Shown: one piece after another, positions 1-8,134 of the stretch
How positions within the stretch are numbered: the stretch's first letter is position 1
Layout of the letters: every line of letters starts with the position of its first letter
Assembly (NCBI GenBank): GCA_017303795.1
Contig: JAFLBR010000001.1
Location: forward strand, 62,001-126,000
DNA: 64,000 nt
Reading direction: 5' to 3'
DNA from: Cytophagales bacterium
Lineage (GTDB): Bacteria; Bacteroidota; Bacteroidia; Cytophagales; Cyclobacteriaceae
Translations under genes and position numbers: made by a program
Notes under the pieces: model-generated
Told to the model about the DNA's origin: nothing
What the model saw: only the letters and a program-made list of their open reading frames with translations
Databases searched by the model: none

Positions 1-313
1 ACAACGCGGCCGACATGGCCACACCCTGCGCACGGCCTAACTTTAGCATTGATTGTACATTTTTTCCAAAGAAGGGTGCTTCAAGGGCAACTTCATCGGG
101 TTTAAATTCATCTACCAATCCCAATACGCGATCAAAAATCTTTTTCAGTTTGATGGCATGCGCCCCGGTTTTGCCCATTTGTATTACGCCAAACTGCAAA
201 AGTGTAACAGAGCCTGTGCGAATTAAAATCACGCCATAGCCCATCACGTTCGTGCCGGGGTCTAATCCCAGAATAATCTTTTCGGTAATCGCTTTTTTGT
301 CAACTTTGCTCAC
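1..313 (-). CDS. ruvC: Crossover junction endodeoxyribonuclease RuvC (partial, C-terminus outside window)
   Basis: RuvC resolves Holliday junctions as a dimer together with RuvAB. The visible 104 N-terminal residues read [22 protein letters not shown], with the first catalytic Asp in GLDPGT near residue 17, and later [10 protein letters not shown], which holds the second acidic residue of the RNase H-like fold and the Phe of the substrate loop. Full-length RuvC is about 160-190 residues, so roughly 40% lies beyond base 1. The start must be the GTG at 313-311: an in-frame TGA lies two codons upstream and no ATG precedes the conserved GLDPG. It is divergent from the glycosyltransferase at 340, with only 26 bp between. 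Confidence 0.93.
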   Translation of the reverse strand, partial: MSKVDKKAITEKIILGLDPGTNVMGYGVILIRTGSVTLLQFGVIQMGKTGAHAIKLKKIFDRVLGLVDEFKPDEVALEAPFFGKNVQSMLKLGRAQGVAMSAAL

Positions 314-339
314 GGTTCAAACTTACTGATAAACAGGTA

Positions 340-1443
340 ATGGTTATCGCGCTAAGCATCTTTGTGCTCTATTTTATTTTTCTGCTGCTGTTAATCAGTG
401 GGCTTCTGCGTTGGCGCAAAAAGAAATCTTTATCACAAATAACACCTTTCGTTTCAGTTGTGGTGGCTATGCGTAACGAAGCACTTAACCTACAAACATT
501 AATTGCCTCGTTAACCAAACAAAACTATACAGGCCTGTGGGAATTAATTTTGGTAGATGACCACTCGCAGGATAACACAATGCAGGTGAGTCAGATTTTG
601 AAACATCAATATGCAAATCTCAACCTGACAGTTCTTACTTCATCCGGGCACGGAAAAAAGAAAGCGCTTACAACCGGAGTTGAACATGCCACCGGTGAAA
701 TCATTCTCACTACCGATGCCGATTGCGAACTGCCACCAGATTGGATTGCTGACATGGTGAGTTCGTTTGATGCTAACATCCAACTGGTGGTAGGGGCGGT
801 AAGTTTAAAAACTAATGCAACGCTGTTAAGTAAATTGCAGGCAGTTGAGTTTGCCAGTGTAATGGCAACGGGGCTGGGCATGTTGGGGTGGGGCAAACCA
901 CTTATGTGTAATGGTGCAAGTCTGGCCTATAGAAAGTCGGCCTTTATGCAGGTCGGTGGTTACGTAGGTAATGAACATATTCCTTCTGGCGATGATGAAT
1001 TTTTGATGCGGAAGATTGCCGATGAGTTTCCCAGTTCAATTCGCGTTGTGAAATTTGGCAACAACATTTGCTTTACAAAACCAGCCGCAGCGGTAAGCGA
1101 ATTTTTTGATCAGCGCATCCGGTGGGCCGGAAAATGGCGGGCTAATACCTGGCTGGCAAAGTTGATAGCAGTATTTGTTTTTGTATTTCAGGTTATCTGG
1201 TTGCCTGTAATGGCCATTGCATTTTTTACACAAAGCCCATTGTTACTAACTGGAGTTCTGTTTAAAATTCTGCTGGAGTTTATCTTGTTAATGCTCGCTT
1301 CAAAATCAATTCAACAGCAGTTTAGTTTACTGGCATTTCTGTTACTGCAGATTTTTTATCCGCCTTATGTAGTTGTAGTGGCTCTTGCCTCGCAGTTGAT
1401 TGGCTACCGTTGGAAGGGCCGCGAGGTGCTGGCTTCACGTTAA
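340..1443 (+). CDS. Membrane GT2 family glycosyltransferase
   Basis: A 367-residue processive-type family 2 glycosyltransferase. Residues 3-23 form an N-terminal membrane helix. The GT-A domain follows, with VDDHSQDNT (about 72-80) for nucleotide binding, DADC (126-129) as the DXD metal motif, SGDDEFL near 218 as the acceptor/catalytic acid region and DQRIRW near 255 as the Q/RXXRW motif. Two or three hydrophobic helices end the protein (about 275-350). This is the layout of membrane glycosyltransferases that act on the inner face of the membrane. The acceptor and sugar cannot be deduced. It starts only 26 bp from divergent ruvC, so the promoter must be compact or lie inside ruvC. Confidence 0.85.
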   Translation: MVIALSIFVLYFIFLLLLISGLLRWRKKKSLSQITPFVSVVVAMRNEALNLQTLIASLTKQNYTGLWELILVDDHSQDNTMQVSQILKHQYANLNLTVLTSSGHGKKKALTTGVEHATGEIILTTDADCELPPDWIADMVSSFDANIQLVVGAVSLKTNATLLSKLQAVEFASVMATGLGMLGWGKPLMCNGASLAYRKSAFMQVGGYVGNEHIPSGDDEFLMRKIADEFPSSIRVVKFGNNICFTKPAAAVSEFFDQRIRWAGKWRANTWLAKLIAVFVFVFQVIWLPVMAIAFFTQSPLLLTGVLFKILLEFILLMLASKSIQQQFSLLAFLLLQIFYPPYVVVVALASQLIGYRWKGREVLASR

Positions 1444-1465
1444 TTTTAGTTTACGACCCCAAACA

Positions 1466-1501
1466 TTCCAGGTCTATCATTCTGGCTTAATAGACCTGGA
1501 A
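1466..1501. repeat. Inverted repeat / hairpin downstream of glycosyltransferase
   Basis: Perfect 12-bp arms TTCCAGGTCTAT (1466-1477) and ATAGACCTGGAA (1490-1501) around a 12-nt loop. There is no T-tract after it, so it is not a classical intrinsic terminator. It could cap the mRNA 3' end or be a dispersed palindromic repeat. The rest of 1444-1606 holds only a possible weak -7 box (TATTTTTA) before the next gene. Confidence 0.7.
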
Positions 1502-1606
1502 GGTTTCCCAGAGTTCTAACTCATCAAAATTTTTGTTAATCTCCTTCGCTTGCGCTGATCGGATAGTCATTTGAAGCGGCTTTTAGTATTTTTACCGTAT
1601 TGACTT

Positions 1607-2821
1607 ATGAGCGAACTGGAGTTAAAAACATTACTGGAGAGGAAAGAACTGGAACTCAATGCGTTGCTGGAGATTACGCAATCCATCAACAACAATGTTC
1701 CAGAAGATTCGCTCTATAAAATTTTCAACTTTACCCTGCGCTCAAATCTCAACATCAAGAAGTTAGCGTTGTTTGTGTTGGATGAAATCTGGAATTGCAA
1801 AGCACACTTTGGTACACAGGTAAATTTCCAAAAGCATAAGCTTGACGATCGCTTTAAGCTGATCAAGAACATTCATCGCATGGACGAATTTGATGAGGAG
1901 TGTTTGTTCCATGAGTTTGATCTGGTTATTCCGGTTGCGCATAAAACAGATACGCTTGCGCTGGTGTTTGTAGGTGGGCTGCATCCTAATAAGTACGATC
2001 GTGAAGAGAGCATTAAGTTTATTCAGGCGCTTAGCAATATTATTATTGTGGCCATCGAAAATAAAAAACTGGCGCGTAAACAATTAGAACAGGAAGCGTT
2101 CCGCAAAGAATTAGAAATTGCCAGCGATGTGCAGCAGTTTTTGTTTCCTGAAAGATTACCTTATACAGACCGTTTAAAAATAGAGGCCAGTTATTTGCCG
2201 CACGATATAATAGGTGGCGATTATTATGATTATGTTCCCATTAATAAAAATCAATTTCTGATTTGCGTGGCCGATGTAAGTGGCAAAGGAATTCCAGCTG
2301 CGTTAATGATGTCAAACTTTCAGGCTTCGTTAAGAACATTGCTGCGGCAAACTCCCAACCTAAAAGAAATTGTGGAGGCGTTGAATTTTCAGGTAATGGA
2401 AAACACCAAAGGCGAAAAGTTCATCACTTTTTTTGGCGCCATTTACGACATCAGCCTTAAAACAATGGTATATGTTAATGCAGGTCATAATCCGCCAATC
2501 TTATTGGATAAATCGGGGTTACGCTTATTAGAAGAAGGTAGCACGGTGCTTGGCGCGATGAATCCACTGCCTTTTCTTAACGAAGGTTTTATTACCGATC
2601 TGGACGAGTTTACGCTTTTTGCTTACACCGATGGACTTACAGAAACTGTAAATGAAGCTGGTGCCGAATACGGTGTGCAGGCGTTGGTCGATTACCTGCA
2701 GGCAAATCGCAATAAAGAAATCCGCACTATGCATCAGGATATTATCGTAAACCTGGATGGTTTTAAAGGCCGCAATGGGTATCGCGATGATATTACTATA
2801 CTTTCTTGTCGGGTAGGATAA
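1607..2821 (+). CDS. GAF domain - SpoIIE-type PP2C serine phosphatase
   Basis: A 404-residue soluble signalling phosphatase. Residues about 15-155 resemble a GAF-type sensor, followed by a short helical linker (about 155-180) with repeated Glu/Lys, then the SpoIIE/RsbU PP2C domain. Its markers are DVQQFLFPE, the metal-binding GGDYYDY near 209, VADVSGKGIPAALMM near 224-238, NAGHNPP near 290 and the terminal DDITIL. Proteins of this kind dephosphorylate anti-sigma-factor antagonists (STAS domain proteins) in partner-switching pathways. No STAS or anti-sigma kinase gene lies nearby, so the partner is unknown. Confidence 0.87.
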   Translation: MSELELKTLLERKELELNALLEITQSINNNVPEDSLYKIFNFTLRSNLNIKKLALFVLDEIWNCKAHFGTQVNFQKHKLDDRFKLIKNIHRMDEFDEECLFHEFDLVIPVAHKTDTLALVFVGGLHPNKYDREESIKFIQALSNIIIVAIENKKLARKQLEQEAFRKELEIASDVQQFLFPERLPYTDRLKIEASYLPHDIIGGDYYDYVPINKNQFLICVADVSGKGIPAALMMSNFQASLRTLLRQTPNLKEIVEALNFQVMENTKGEKFITFFGAIYDISLKTMVYVNAGHNPPILLDKSGLRLLEEGSTVLGAMNPLPFLNEGFITDLDEFTLFAYTDGLTETVNEAGAEYGVQALVDYLQANRNKEIRTMHQDIIVNLDGFKGRNGYRDDITILSCRVG

Positions 2822-2877
2822 TTTCGAATTAGATATTTCAAAATTTCGAAACCTGATTTGATCTTAAATCTTAAATT

Positions 2878-3561
2878 TTGAATTTGTTCCAAACCCCTTT
2901 TTTTCTCCCGTGGCTTTACCCGCAGTTAGTGTGGCGTATGCCTGTGCACGAAAAAAAAGTTTACCTCACGTTTGACGATGGCCCTGCGCCCGGCCCAACT
3001 GAGTTTGTGTTGGAAACATTAAAACAATACAATGCCATCGCTACTTTTTTTTGCATTGGCGATAATGTTCAAAAACATCCCGAAGTATTCACTAAAATTT
3101 TAGCAGCTGGCCACGCAATAGGCAACCACACCTTTAATCATCTAAAGGGTTGGAGTACTCCTTTGCATACTTACGTAGATAACACTAACAAATGCGAAGC
3201 TGTATTTCAATCCTATCTTTCCAACCGATTACCACTTACTGATCACCACTTACCAACCACCGATTACCGACCACCAATCACCAATCACCAACTCTTCCGC
3301 CCGCCTTACGGCAGAATAACCCGCAGCCAGATTAAAGCGTTGAAAGAAAAATATAAAATCATTATGTGGGATGTGCTTACGCAGGATTACCGTCAAATCA
3401 TAACTCCGGACAAATGTATTCGGGGAACCATTGAAGCGACACGCGCAGGTTCGGTAGTTGTGTTTCATGATAGTTATAAAGCCGAACCTAATCTCATGTT
3501 TGCACTGCCCCGCTACCTGGAGTACCTGACTGCTGAAGGCTACACTTTTGGAAAGCTTTAG
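2878..3561 (+). CDS. Polysaccharide deacetylase (NodB/CE4 family)
   Basis: A 227-residue CE4 carbohydrate esterase, which removes acetyl groups from N-acetyl sugars in peptidoglycan or other polysaccharide. Motif 1 TFDDGP (about 30-35), motif 2 GNHTFNH (metal His pair, about 82-88), motif 3 RPPYGR and the motif 4/5 region MWDVLTQDY..VFHDS are all present. I take the TTG at 2878 as start because the N-terminal block with LFQTPFFLPWLYPQLVW is a familiar extension of Bacteroidota homologues; the next ATG is at 2938. Between motifs 2 and 3 sits an odd run rich in T, D, H, P and N, encoded by a pyrimidine-rich near-repeat (see findings). Confidence 0.9.
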   Translation: MNLFQTPFFLPWLYPQLVWRMPVHEKKVYLTFDDGPAPGPTEFVLETLKQYNAIATFFCIGDNVQKHPEVFTKILAAGHAIGNHTFNHLKGWSTPLHTYVDNTNKCEAVFQSYLSNRLPLTDHHLPTTDYRPPITNHQLFRPPYGRITRSQIKALKEKYKIIMWDVLTQDYRQIITPDKCIRGTIEATRAGSVVVFHDSYKAEPNLMFALPRYLEYLTAEGYTFGKL

Positions 3562-3576
3562 CTAAACCTATATTTG
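3547..3576 (+). promoter_or_regulatory. Putative Bacteroidota-type promoter, near-leaderless
   Basis: TTTG at 3547-3550, an 18-bp spacer and TATATTTG at 3569-3576 match the -33/-7 consensus TTTG and TAnnTTTG. The -7 box ends 3 nt before the ATG at 3580, so transcription would start on or beside the start codon. It overlaps the end of the deacetylase gene. Confidence 0.5.
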
Positions 3577-3579
3577 CGC

Positions 3580-4632
3580 ATGCATGTTTTTGTGGCAGTA
3601 TTAAATTGGGGGCTTGGGCACGCCACGCGCAGTATTCCTGTTATTAACCAGTTGCTGCAACGTCAGGTGGAAGTTACCATTGGCAGCGATGGAGCAGCCT
3701 TGCATTTATTAAAACAAGAATTCCCTAATCTGCGATTTGTTGAATTGCCCGCGCATGAAGTGATTTATCCCGCACATGGTTCGCTCATGTTGAATTTGAT
3801 GGTACAATTACCCCAACTCCAAAAAACAATCCGGCAGGAGTACCAACAAGTTCAAGAGTTAATCCGGCAACTTAATATCACCCATATTATCTCCGATAAT
3901 CGCTATGGATGTTACAGCGAAACAATTCCTTCCGTTATTATCACACATCAACTTCGGTTGTTGTTTTCCGGAATCTGGAATGTTGCGGCTGTTGTAATAA
4001 ACTCAACCTTACGAAACGCGCTTAAAAAATTTAACACCATCTGGGTTCCGGATTTTCGCGAGTCGGGCATTACAGAACCTTTTACAAAAAATGTAAAATT
4101 GCCACACAGGTTTGTCGGGATGCTCAGCAGGTTTTCAAAACCGACTACAAAGCCTAACGATAATTTAATTCTTGGATTAGTTTCAGGGCCCGAAAATCAA
4201 CGCACCTTGTTCGAGCAAAATTTGCTCGCGCAACTTATGCGACTTAACCAACCAGCCGTTATTGTACGAGGCCTTACGCAAGCTGCCGATGAACGGATTC
4301 AGAATGGCGTAGAGTTAATCAATCACCTGCCGGCATCGGAGTTACAAACGCTAATTACCAACGCTTCGGTTATAATCGCGCGAAGCGGATACAGTACTAT
4401 AATGGATTTGTATTGTTTGGGTAAACGAAACGCAATTCTAATTCCAACCCCCGGCCAAACCGAGCAGGAATATTTAGGCCAGTATCTGAAGGAAAAGAAA
4501 ATCGCCATAGTTCAAAATCAGGAACAAATGGATATTGCCAAGGCATTGGAGTTAGTACACGGTTGTTCAGGATTTGAAACCAGCACAAATAATAATCTCT
4601 TAAAAGAGGCTTTAGACGAACTCTTAATTTAG
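3580..4632 (+). CDS. MurG-like (GT-B, family 28) glycosyltransferase
   Basis: About 350 residues, beginning MHVFVAVLNWGLGHATRSIPVI. The Gly-rich LNWGLGHATR loop is the N-terminal signature of MurG/GT28-type GT-B enzymes; the C-terminal half has INHLPASELQTLITNASVIIARSGYSTIMDL and PTPGQTEQEYLG, the nucleotide-sugar binding region of that fold. It probably transfers a sugar to a lipid or other acceptor at the membrane, but donor and acceptor are not readable. An in-frame TTG lies two codons upstream at 3574; the ATG at 3580 is preferred. It follows the deacetylase by 18 bp and tatD starts 4 bp later, so the four genes 2878-6465 are likely co-transcribed. Confidence 0.8.
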   Translation: MHVFVAVLNWGLGHATRSIPVINQLLQRQVEVTIGSDGAALHLLKQEFPNLRFVELPAHEVIYPAHGSLMLNLMVQLPQLQKTIRQEYQQVQELIRQLNITHIISDNRYGCYSETIPSVIITHQLRLLFSGIWNVAAVVINSTLRNALKKFNTIWVPDFRESGITEPFTKNVKLPHRFVGMLSRFSKPTTKPNDNLILGLVSGPENQRTLFEQNLLAQLMRLNQPAVIVRGLTQAADERIQNGVELINHLPASELQTLITNASVIIARSGYSTIMDLYCLGKRNAILIPTPGQTEQEYLGQYLKEKKIAIVQNQEQMDIAKALELVHGCSGFETSTNNNLLKEALDELLI

Positions 4633-4636
4633 CGGA

Positions 4637-5407
4637 ATGAGTTTTTGGATTGATACACACGCACACATTTATACAAAAGACTTTGATGCCGACCGCCAGG
4701 ATGTGCTGGCTCACTGCGCAGAGCTTGGCGTAAATACTATTTACATGCCCAATGTAGATCACGCTTCTATCGATAACATGTTGGAAGTGGAGGCAAAATA
4801 TCCCAACCAATGTGTGGCCATGATGGGCTTGCATCCATGCTCGGTAAAAAAAGATTTTGAAAAAGAACTTTATTTAGTGGAGAGCTGGCTTCACAAAAAA
4901 AGATTTGCAGCCATTGGCGAGATAGGTACCGATTTATATTGGGATAAAACTTTTTGGGAACAGCAACAGGAGGCTTTTAAAATTCAAGTTCGTTGGGCAA
5001 AGCAATATAAACTCCCTGTTGTAATTCATTGCCGCGAATCAATAGACGAAACCATTGCTTTGGTAGAACCTTTTGTGGGCTATGGGTTAACGGGAGTGTT
5101 CCATTGTTTTTCGGGTTCGGTAGAACAAGCAAAAAAGATCTGTGATCTTGGTTTTTATCTTGGCTTGGGTGGTGTGGCAACATTTAAGAATGGTGGATTG
5201 GATACTGTTATACCAGAACTTGATATAAATCGTTTGGTTCTGGAAACAGATAGTCCGTACCTCGCGCCAGTGCCTCATCGCGGCAAGCGCAATACTCCCG
5301 AATATATTCCTTTAATTGCAAACCGGGTGGCTGCATTAAGAGACATACCTGTAGATGAATTGATGCAGCATACTTATACTAATTCAAATAAGTTGTTTGA
5401 GCGATGA
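4637..5407 (+). CDS. tatD: TatD family metal-dependent deoxyribonuclease
   Basis: 256 residues, standard length for TatD-type TIM-barrel hydrolases. Metal ligands are visible in order: DTHAHIY (His 8 and 10), GEIGTDLYW (Glu), VIHCRES (His), VFHCFSG (His) and LETDSPYLAP (Asp). The family includes 3'-5' exonucleases linked to DNA repair. The ATG follows the glycosyltransferase stop by 4 bp, and the stop overlaps the next start by 4 bp (ATGA), which argues for translational coupling with the asparaginase. Confidence 0.93.
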   Translation: MSFWIDTHAHIYTKDFDADRQDVLAHCAELGVNTIYMPNVDHASIDNMLEVEAKYPNQCVAMMGLHPCSVKKDFEKELYLVESWLHKKRFAAIGEIGTDLYWDKTFWEQQQEAFKIQVRWAKQYKLPVVIHCRESIDETIALVEPFVGYGLTGVFHCFSGSVEQAKKICDLGFYLGLGGVATFKNGGLDTVIPELDINRLVLETDSPYLAPVPHRGKRNTPEYIPLIANRVAALRDIPVDELMQHTYTNSNKLFER

Positions 5408-6465
5408 AATACACACGCATCAGTATTAACACCGCCACACCAGCAGAAGCGCGCTCGCGGGTAATGATTATTTATACCGGTGGCACGTTTGGTATGACCT
5501 ACGATGAGTCGGGCGTGTTGATACCGTTCGACTTCTCCTTAATAAAAGAGCAATTACCAGCTTTGCGCAATCTCTTTTTGGAGATCACAGTCATTTCGTT
5601 TGCACAACCTGTAGATTCATCCAACATTTCACCTGAGCACTGGAAAGCGATAGCCGAAATTATTTTTGAAAATTATCAGGATCAGGATGGTTTTGTGGTT
5701 TTACACGGTACTGATACCATGGCGTTTTCTGCTTCGGCTTTAAGTTTTATGTTACCGGGTTTGGGCAAACCGGTAATTTTTACCGGGGCCCAGTTGCCCA
5801 TAAGCCAGTCTCGATCGGATGCGCGCGAAAATCTGATTACCTCTTTAGAGATAGCTTCTGCAAAAATTAGCGGTAAGCCTGTGTTACCCGAGGTTTGTAT
5901 CTATTTCGATTACCAGTTGCTGCGCGGTAACCGCGCCAAAAAAGTAGAGAGTATGCACTTTGATGCATTTGAATCGGGTAACTACCCTGTGCTGGCAAAA
6001 GCAGGTGTAAAAATTGACTATAATCTAGCTGCCATCGCGCAAGCGGGAGAAGAGCCATTAAAATTATTATCCAAATTCGATTCATCAGTGGCCATTCTGA
6101 AATTATTTCCGGGTATCAGCAAACCCATGGTGGAGGCTGTATTAAATACCACCGGAGTTAAAGCTGTTATCATCGAAACCTTTGGTTCCGGCAACGCACC
6201 TTCAGCCGAATGGTTCGTGTCGTGCTTAAAATCGGCTATCAAAAAAGGTATTATCATATTAAATGTTTCGCAATGTCCGGGTGGCATGGTGGAACAAGGG
6301 CGATATGAAACCAGCAAAGCCTTGGCCGAAATAGGAGTGATCAGCGGCAGCGACATCACATTAGAAGCTGCTGTTACCAAACTAATGATACTGCTTGGCG
6401 AATATGGCGTTGATTATACCCGCGCTGCTATAGGCAAACCACTTACCGGGGAAATGGCTTACTAA
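5404..6465 (+). CDS. ansA: Type I (cytoplasmic) L-asparaginase
   Basis: 353 residues. The enzyme hydrolyses L-asparagine to aspartate and ammonia. The first catalytic motif IYTGGTFGMT lies at about 23-32 and the second, LHGTDTMAFSASAL, near 99-112; ITGAQ-type FTGAQLP and RSDARENL follow. There is no signal peptide, as expected for the cytoplasmic AnsA type. The start overlaps the tatD stop (ATGA). Confidence 0.92.
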   Translation: MKYTRISINTATPAEARSRVMIIYTGGTFGMTYDESGVLIPFDFSLIKEQLPALRNLFLEITVISFAQPVDSSNISPEHWKAIAEIIFENYQDQDGFVVLHGTDTMAFSASALSFMLPGLGKPVIFTGAQLPISQSRSDARENLITSLEIASAKISGKPVLPEVCIYFDYQLLRGNRAKKVESMHFDAFESGNYPVLAKAGVKIDYNLAAIAQAGEEPLKLLSKFDSSVAILKLFPGISKPMVEAVLNTTGVKAVIIETFGSGNAPSAEWFVSCLKSAIKKGIIILNVSQCPGGMVEQGRYETSKALAEIGVISGSDITLEAAVTKLMILLGEYGVDYTRAAIGKPLTGEMAY

Positions 6466-6473
6466 TCCCAGGC

Positions 6474-6600
6474 TCACTTTTGTTAAATCCTCGTGAGTTT
6501 TAAGGTTCATTAAAAGATTGGCCATCCAAACGAAGCTATAGCGTAAGCATGCGCGGGGGCAAGCGCAGTTTGGCGGCTGACTACGCTAAAGCTTCGTCAG
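6474..6600. repeat. Intergenic repeat, copy 1 (GIY-YIG-flanking family)
   Basis: This copy shares about 100 bp of nearly identical sequence with 6951-7056, including the core CCAAACGAAGCTATAGCG, the GCATGCGCG stretch and GCAAGCGCAGTTTGGCGG. Arms 6530-6545 and 6582-6597 are complementary with one mismatch, so the copy can form a long hairpin. It lies downstream of ansA and downstream of the minus-strand GIY-YIG gene. Confidence 0.8.
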
Positions 6601-6679
6601 CTTAAGGTTGTTTAAAGAATTTTGGGCAAGCCAAATAGAGCTATAGATTGGGAACGTGCGTGGCTAGCGTAGTTTGGTT
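6601..6679. repeat. Intergenic repeat, degenerate middle copy
   Basis: A diverged version of the same unit, with AAGGTTGTTTAAAGAATTTT, GAGCTATAG and GCGTAGTTTGG in the same order as the flanking copies. It runs into the stop codon of the GIY-YIG gene. Confidence 0.55.
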
Positions 6680-6917
6680 ATAGGATTCTTTTCTTAAGAA
6701 TTGCTTTACCTGAACCGGTTTTAAAATATTGCTCAAGTTCTCGCGCCTTGGTTTCGGTTTTTACAGCCACATAAGCCTGAATTTCAAACGGTGCATAGTG
6801 CTTTGTGGATTGAGACTTTAGATCATTATGTTCCTGAAGTCTTCGATTTAGATCATTGGTGGAGCCAATGTAAACGAAATCTGAATTTAGGCTCTTAAGA
6901 AAGTAAACAAACCACAT
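6678..6917 (-). CDS. Solo GIY-YIG domain endonuclease
   Basis: 79 residues, nearly just the catalytic domain (UvrC-N/YhbQ-like). FVYFLKS (3-8) and YIGST (16-20) are the GIY-YIG strands, Arg25/26 in LNRRLQEH is the catalytic Arg, and Glu60 or Glu62 in ARELEQ is the metal-binding acid. Such solo proteins are common in Bacteroidota, with no settled function. Here the gene sits between copies of an intergenic repeat and beside a tRNA gene, which hints at mobility or spread with the repeat. The start ATG at 6917 gives the usual MWFVYFLKS N-terminus. Confidence 0.88.
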   Translation of the reverse strand: MWFVYFLKSLNSDFVYIGSTNDLNRRLQEHNDLKSQSTKHYAPFEIQAYVAVKTETKARELEQYFKTGSGKAILKKRIL

Positions 6918-6950
6918 TCTTGAATTGGTATTTGGTTAACCAGACGAAGG

Positions 6951-7056
6951 CCACTTTTGTTAAAACTTCGTGAGCTTTATAGTTTATTTAAGAATTTGGC
7001 CATCCAAACGAAGCTATAGCGTAAGCATGCGCGCGGGCAAGCGCAGTTTGGCGGAG
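6951..7056. repeat. Intergenic repeat, copy 2, abutting tRNA-Ser
   Basis: Near-identical to 6474-6575. Its end GTTTGGCGG contains the encoded GCCA tail of the neighbouring tRNA gene, so the repeat runs up to and slightly into the tRNA 3' end. Confidence 0.8.
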
Positions 7057-7138
7057 AGGGCGGGATTCGAACCCGCGATACCCTTTCAGGTATACACACT
7101 TTCCAGGCGTGCTCCTTCAACCACTCGGACACCTCTCC
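7049..7138 (-). tRNA. tRNA-Ser (anticodon GGA)
   Basis: On the minus strand the acceptor arms GGAGAGG and CCTCTCC pair over 7 bp, followed by discriminator G and an encoded CCA (7049-7051). The anticodon stem CACGC/GTGTG closes the loop CTGGAAA, giving anticodon GGA (reads UCC/UCU). A long variable arm and the T arm with GGTTCGAATCC complete a class II serine tRNA. Confidence 0.96.
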
Positions 7139-7332
7139 AAAAAAAGTCCCGCAAAGAAATAGATTAATCCATCCCTTTCAAAGACTGCCCGACTGCGATT
7201 TTCCGGTATTACGCCAACATGAAAAAAATTAAACAAAATGAAATTTTGCGTGACTAACGGACGTATTTTGAATTCTATGGCAGAAAGCAGAAAAGCACCG
7301 AATAGAATTGCAGTTTTTTTTTTAAATTCTTG

Positions 7333-7361
7333 TTTGGGATAAACCAAAACCTTTAAATTTG
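7333..7361 (+). promoter_or_regulatory. Promoter of the ExbB/ExbD operon
   Basis: TTTG at 7333-7336, a 17-bp spacer and TAAATTTG at 7354-7361 match the Bacteroidota -33/-7 consensus. The predicted start near 7368 gives a leader of about 25 nt before the ATG at 7393. Confidence 0.65.
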
Positions 7362-7392
7362 GCCACTTCAAGTATTATCTAAACCTTAAACC

Positions 7393-8127
7393 ATGAAAAA
7401 ATTAGTTTCGATTTTTGCATTCATTGCGGTGCTAGCTTTCAGCACCACACAGGCTTACTCTCAGGATGCTCAAGACGCACCCACCGAGGAGGCATCTTTC
7501 CAGCAACAGATAAAAGATAAATTCATTGAGGGTGGTCCTCCATTTATGTGGCCTATCCTGATCTGTTTGATTTTAGGTTTAGCAATTTCTATTGAAAGAA
7601 TTATTACCCTTAACCTGGCTACTACCAATACCAAGAAGTTATTGGCTCAGATAGAAGATGCCCTGGCCAAAGGTGGTATTGAAGCCGCAAAGGATGTAAC
7701 CAAAAATACACGTGGCCCGGTTGCCTCTATCTTCACACAAGGTCTCATGCGTTCATCCGAAGGCATTGAAATGGTAGAAAAATCAATCGTTTCTTATGGT
7801 GGTGTTGAAATGGCACGCCTTGAGCGCGGTCTCATCTGGGTATCATTGTTTATTTCACTCGGTCCAATGCTTGGTTTCTTCGGTACTGTAATCGGGATGG
7901 TGAATGCATTCGATGCGATTGAAGCAGCCGGTGATATTTCTCCTACAGTTGTTGCAAATGGTATGAAGACTGCTTTGATCACTACCGTTGGTGGTCTTAT
8001 TGTGGGTATGATCCTTCAGACACTTTACAATTATCTGGTATCAAAAATTGATAGCTTGGTTAACTCTATGGAAGATGCCTCTATCACGCTTGTTGATATT
8101 TTAGTTAAGCACAAACTATCTAAATAA
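7393..8127 (+). CDS. exbB: MotA/TolQ/ExbB proton channel family protein
   Basis: 244 residues. A signal-like N-terminus (1-23, ending TTQAYSQD) is followed by three membrane segments at about 53-73, 145-168 and 190-212. The last two carry the conserved channel pattern LGPMLGFFGTVIGMVNAF and TVVANGMKTALITTVGGLIVGM. The protein forms the pentameric proton channel that powers TonB- or Tol-type machines. It heads an operon with a small membrane protein and two ExbD proteins and has its own strong promoter. No TonB gene is visible in the window. Confidence 0.9.
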   Translation: MKKLVSIFAFIAVLAFSTTQAYSQDAQDAPTEEASFQQQIKDKFIEGGPPFMWPILICLILGLAISIERIITLNLATTNTKKLLAQIEDALAKGGIEAAKDVTKNTRGPVASIFTQGLMRSSEGIEMVEKSIVSYGGVEMARLERGLIWVSLFISLGPMLGFFGTVIGMVNAFDAIEAAGDISPTVVANGMKTALITTVGGLIVGMILQTLYNYLVSKIDSLVNSMEDASITLVDILVKHKLSK

Positions 8128-8134
8128 TTAGTAT

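Noticed and set aside
6970-7167. 65-aa plus-strand ORF
   Set aside because: It is the antisense reading of the tRNA-Ser gene (the [11 protein letters not shown]-type peptide typical of translated tRNA).
7117-7371. 84-aa minus-strand ORF upstream of exbB
   Set aside because: It overlaps the tRNA-Ser gene and the exbB promoter, has a Phe/Arg-rich composition without a domain, and no promoter.
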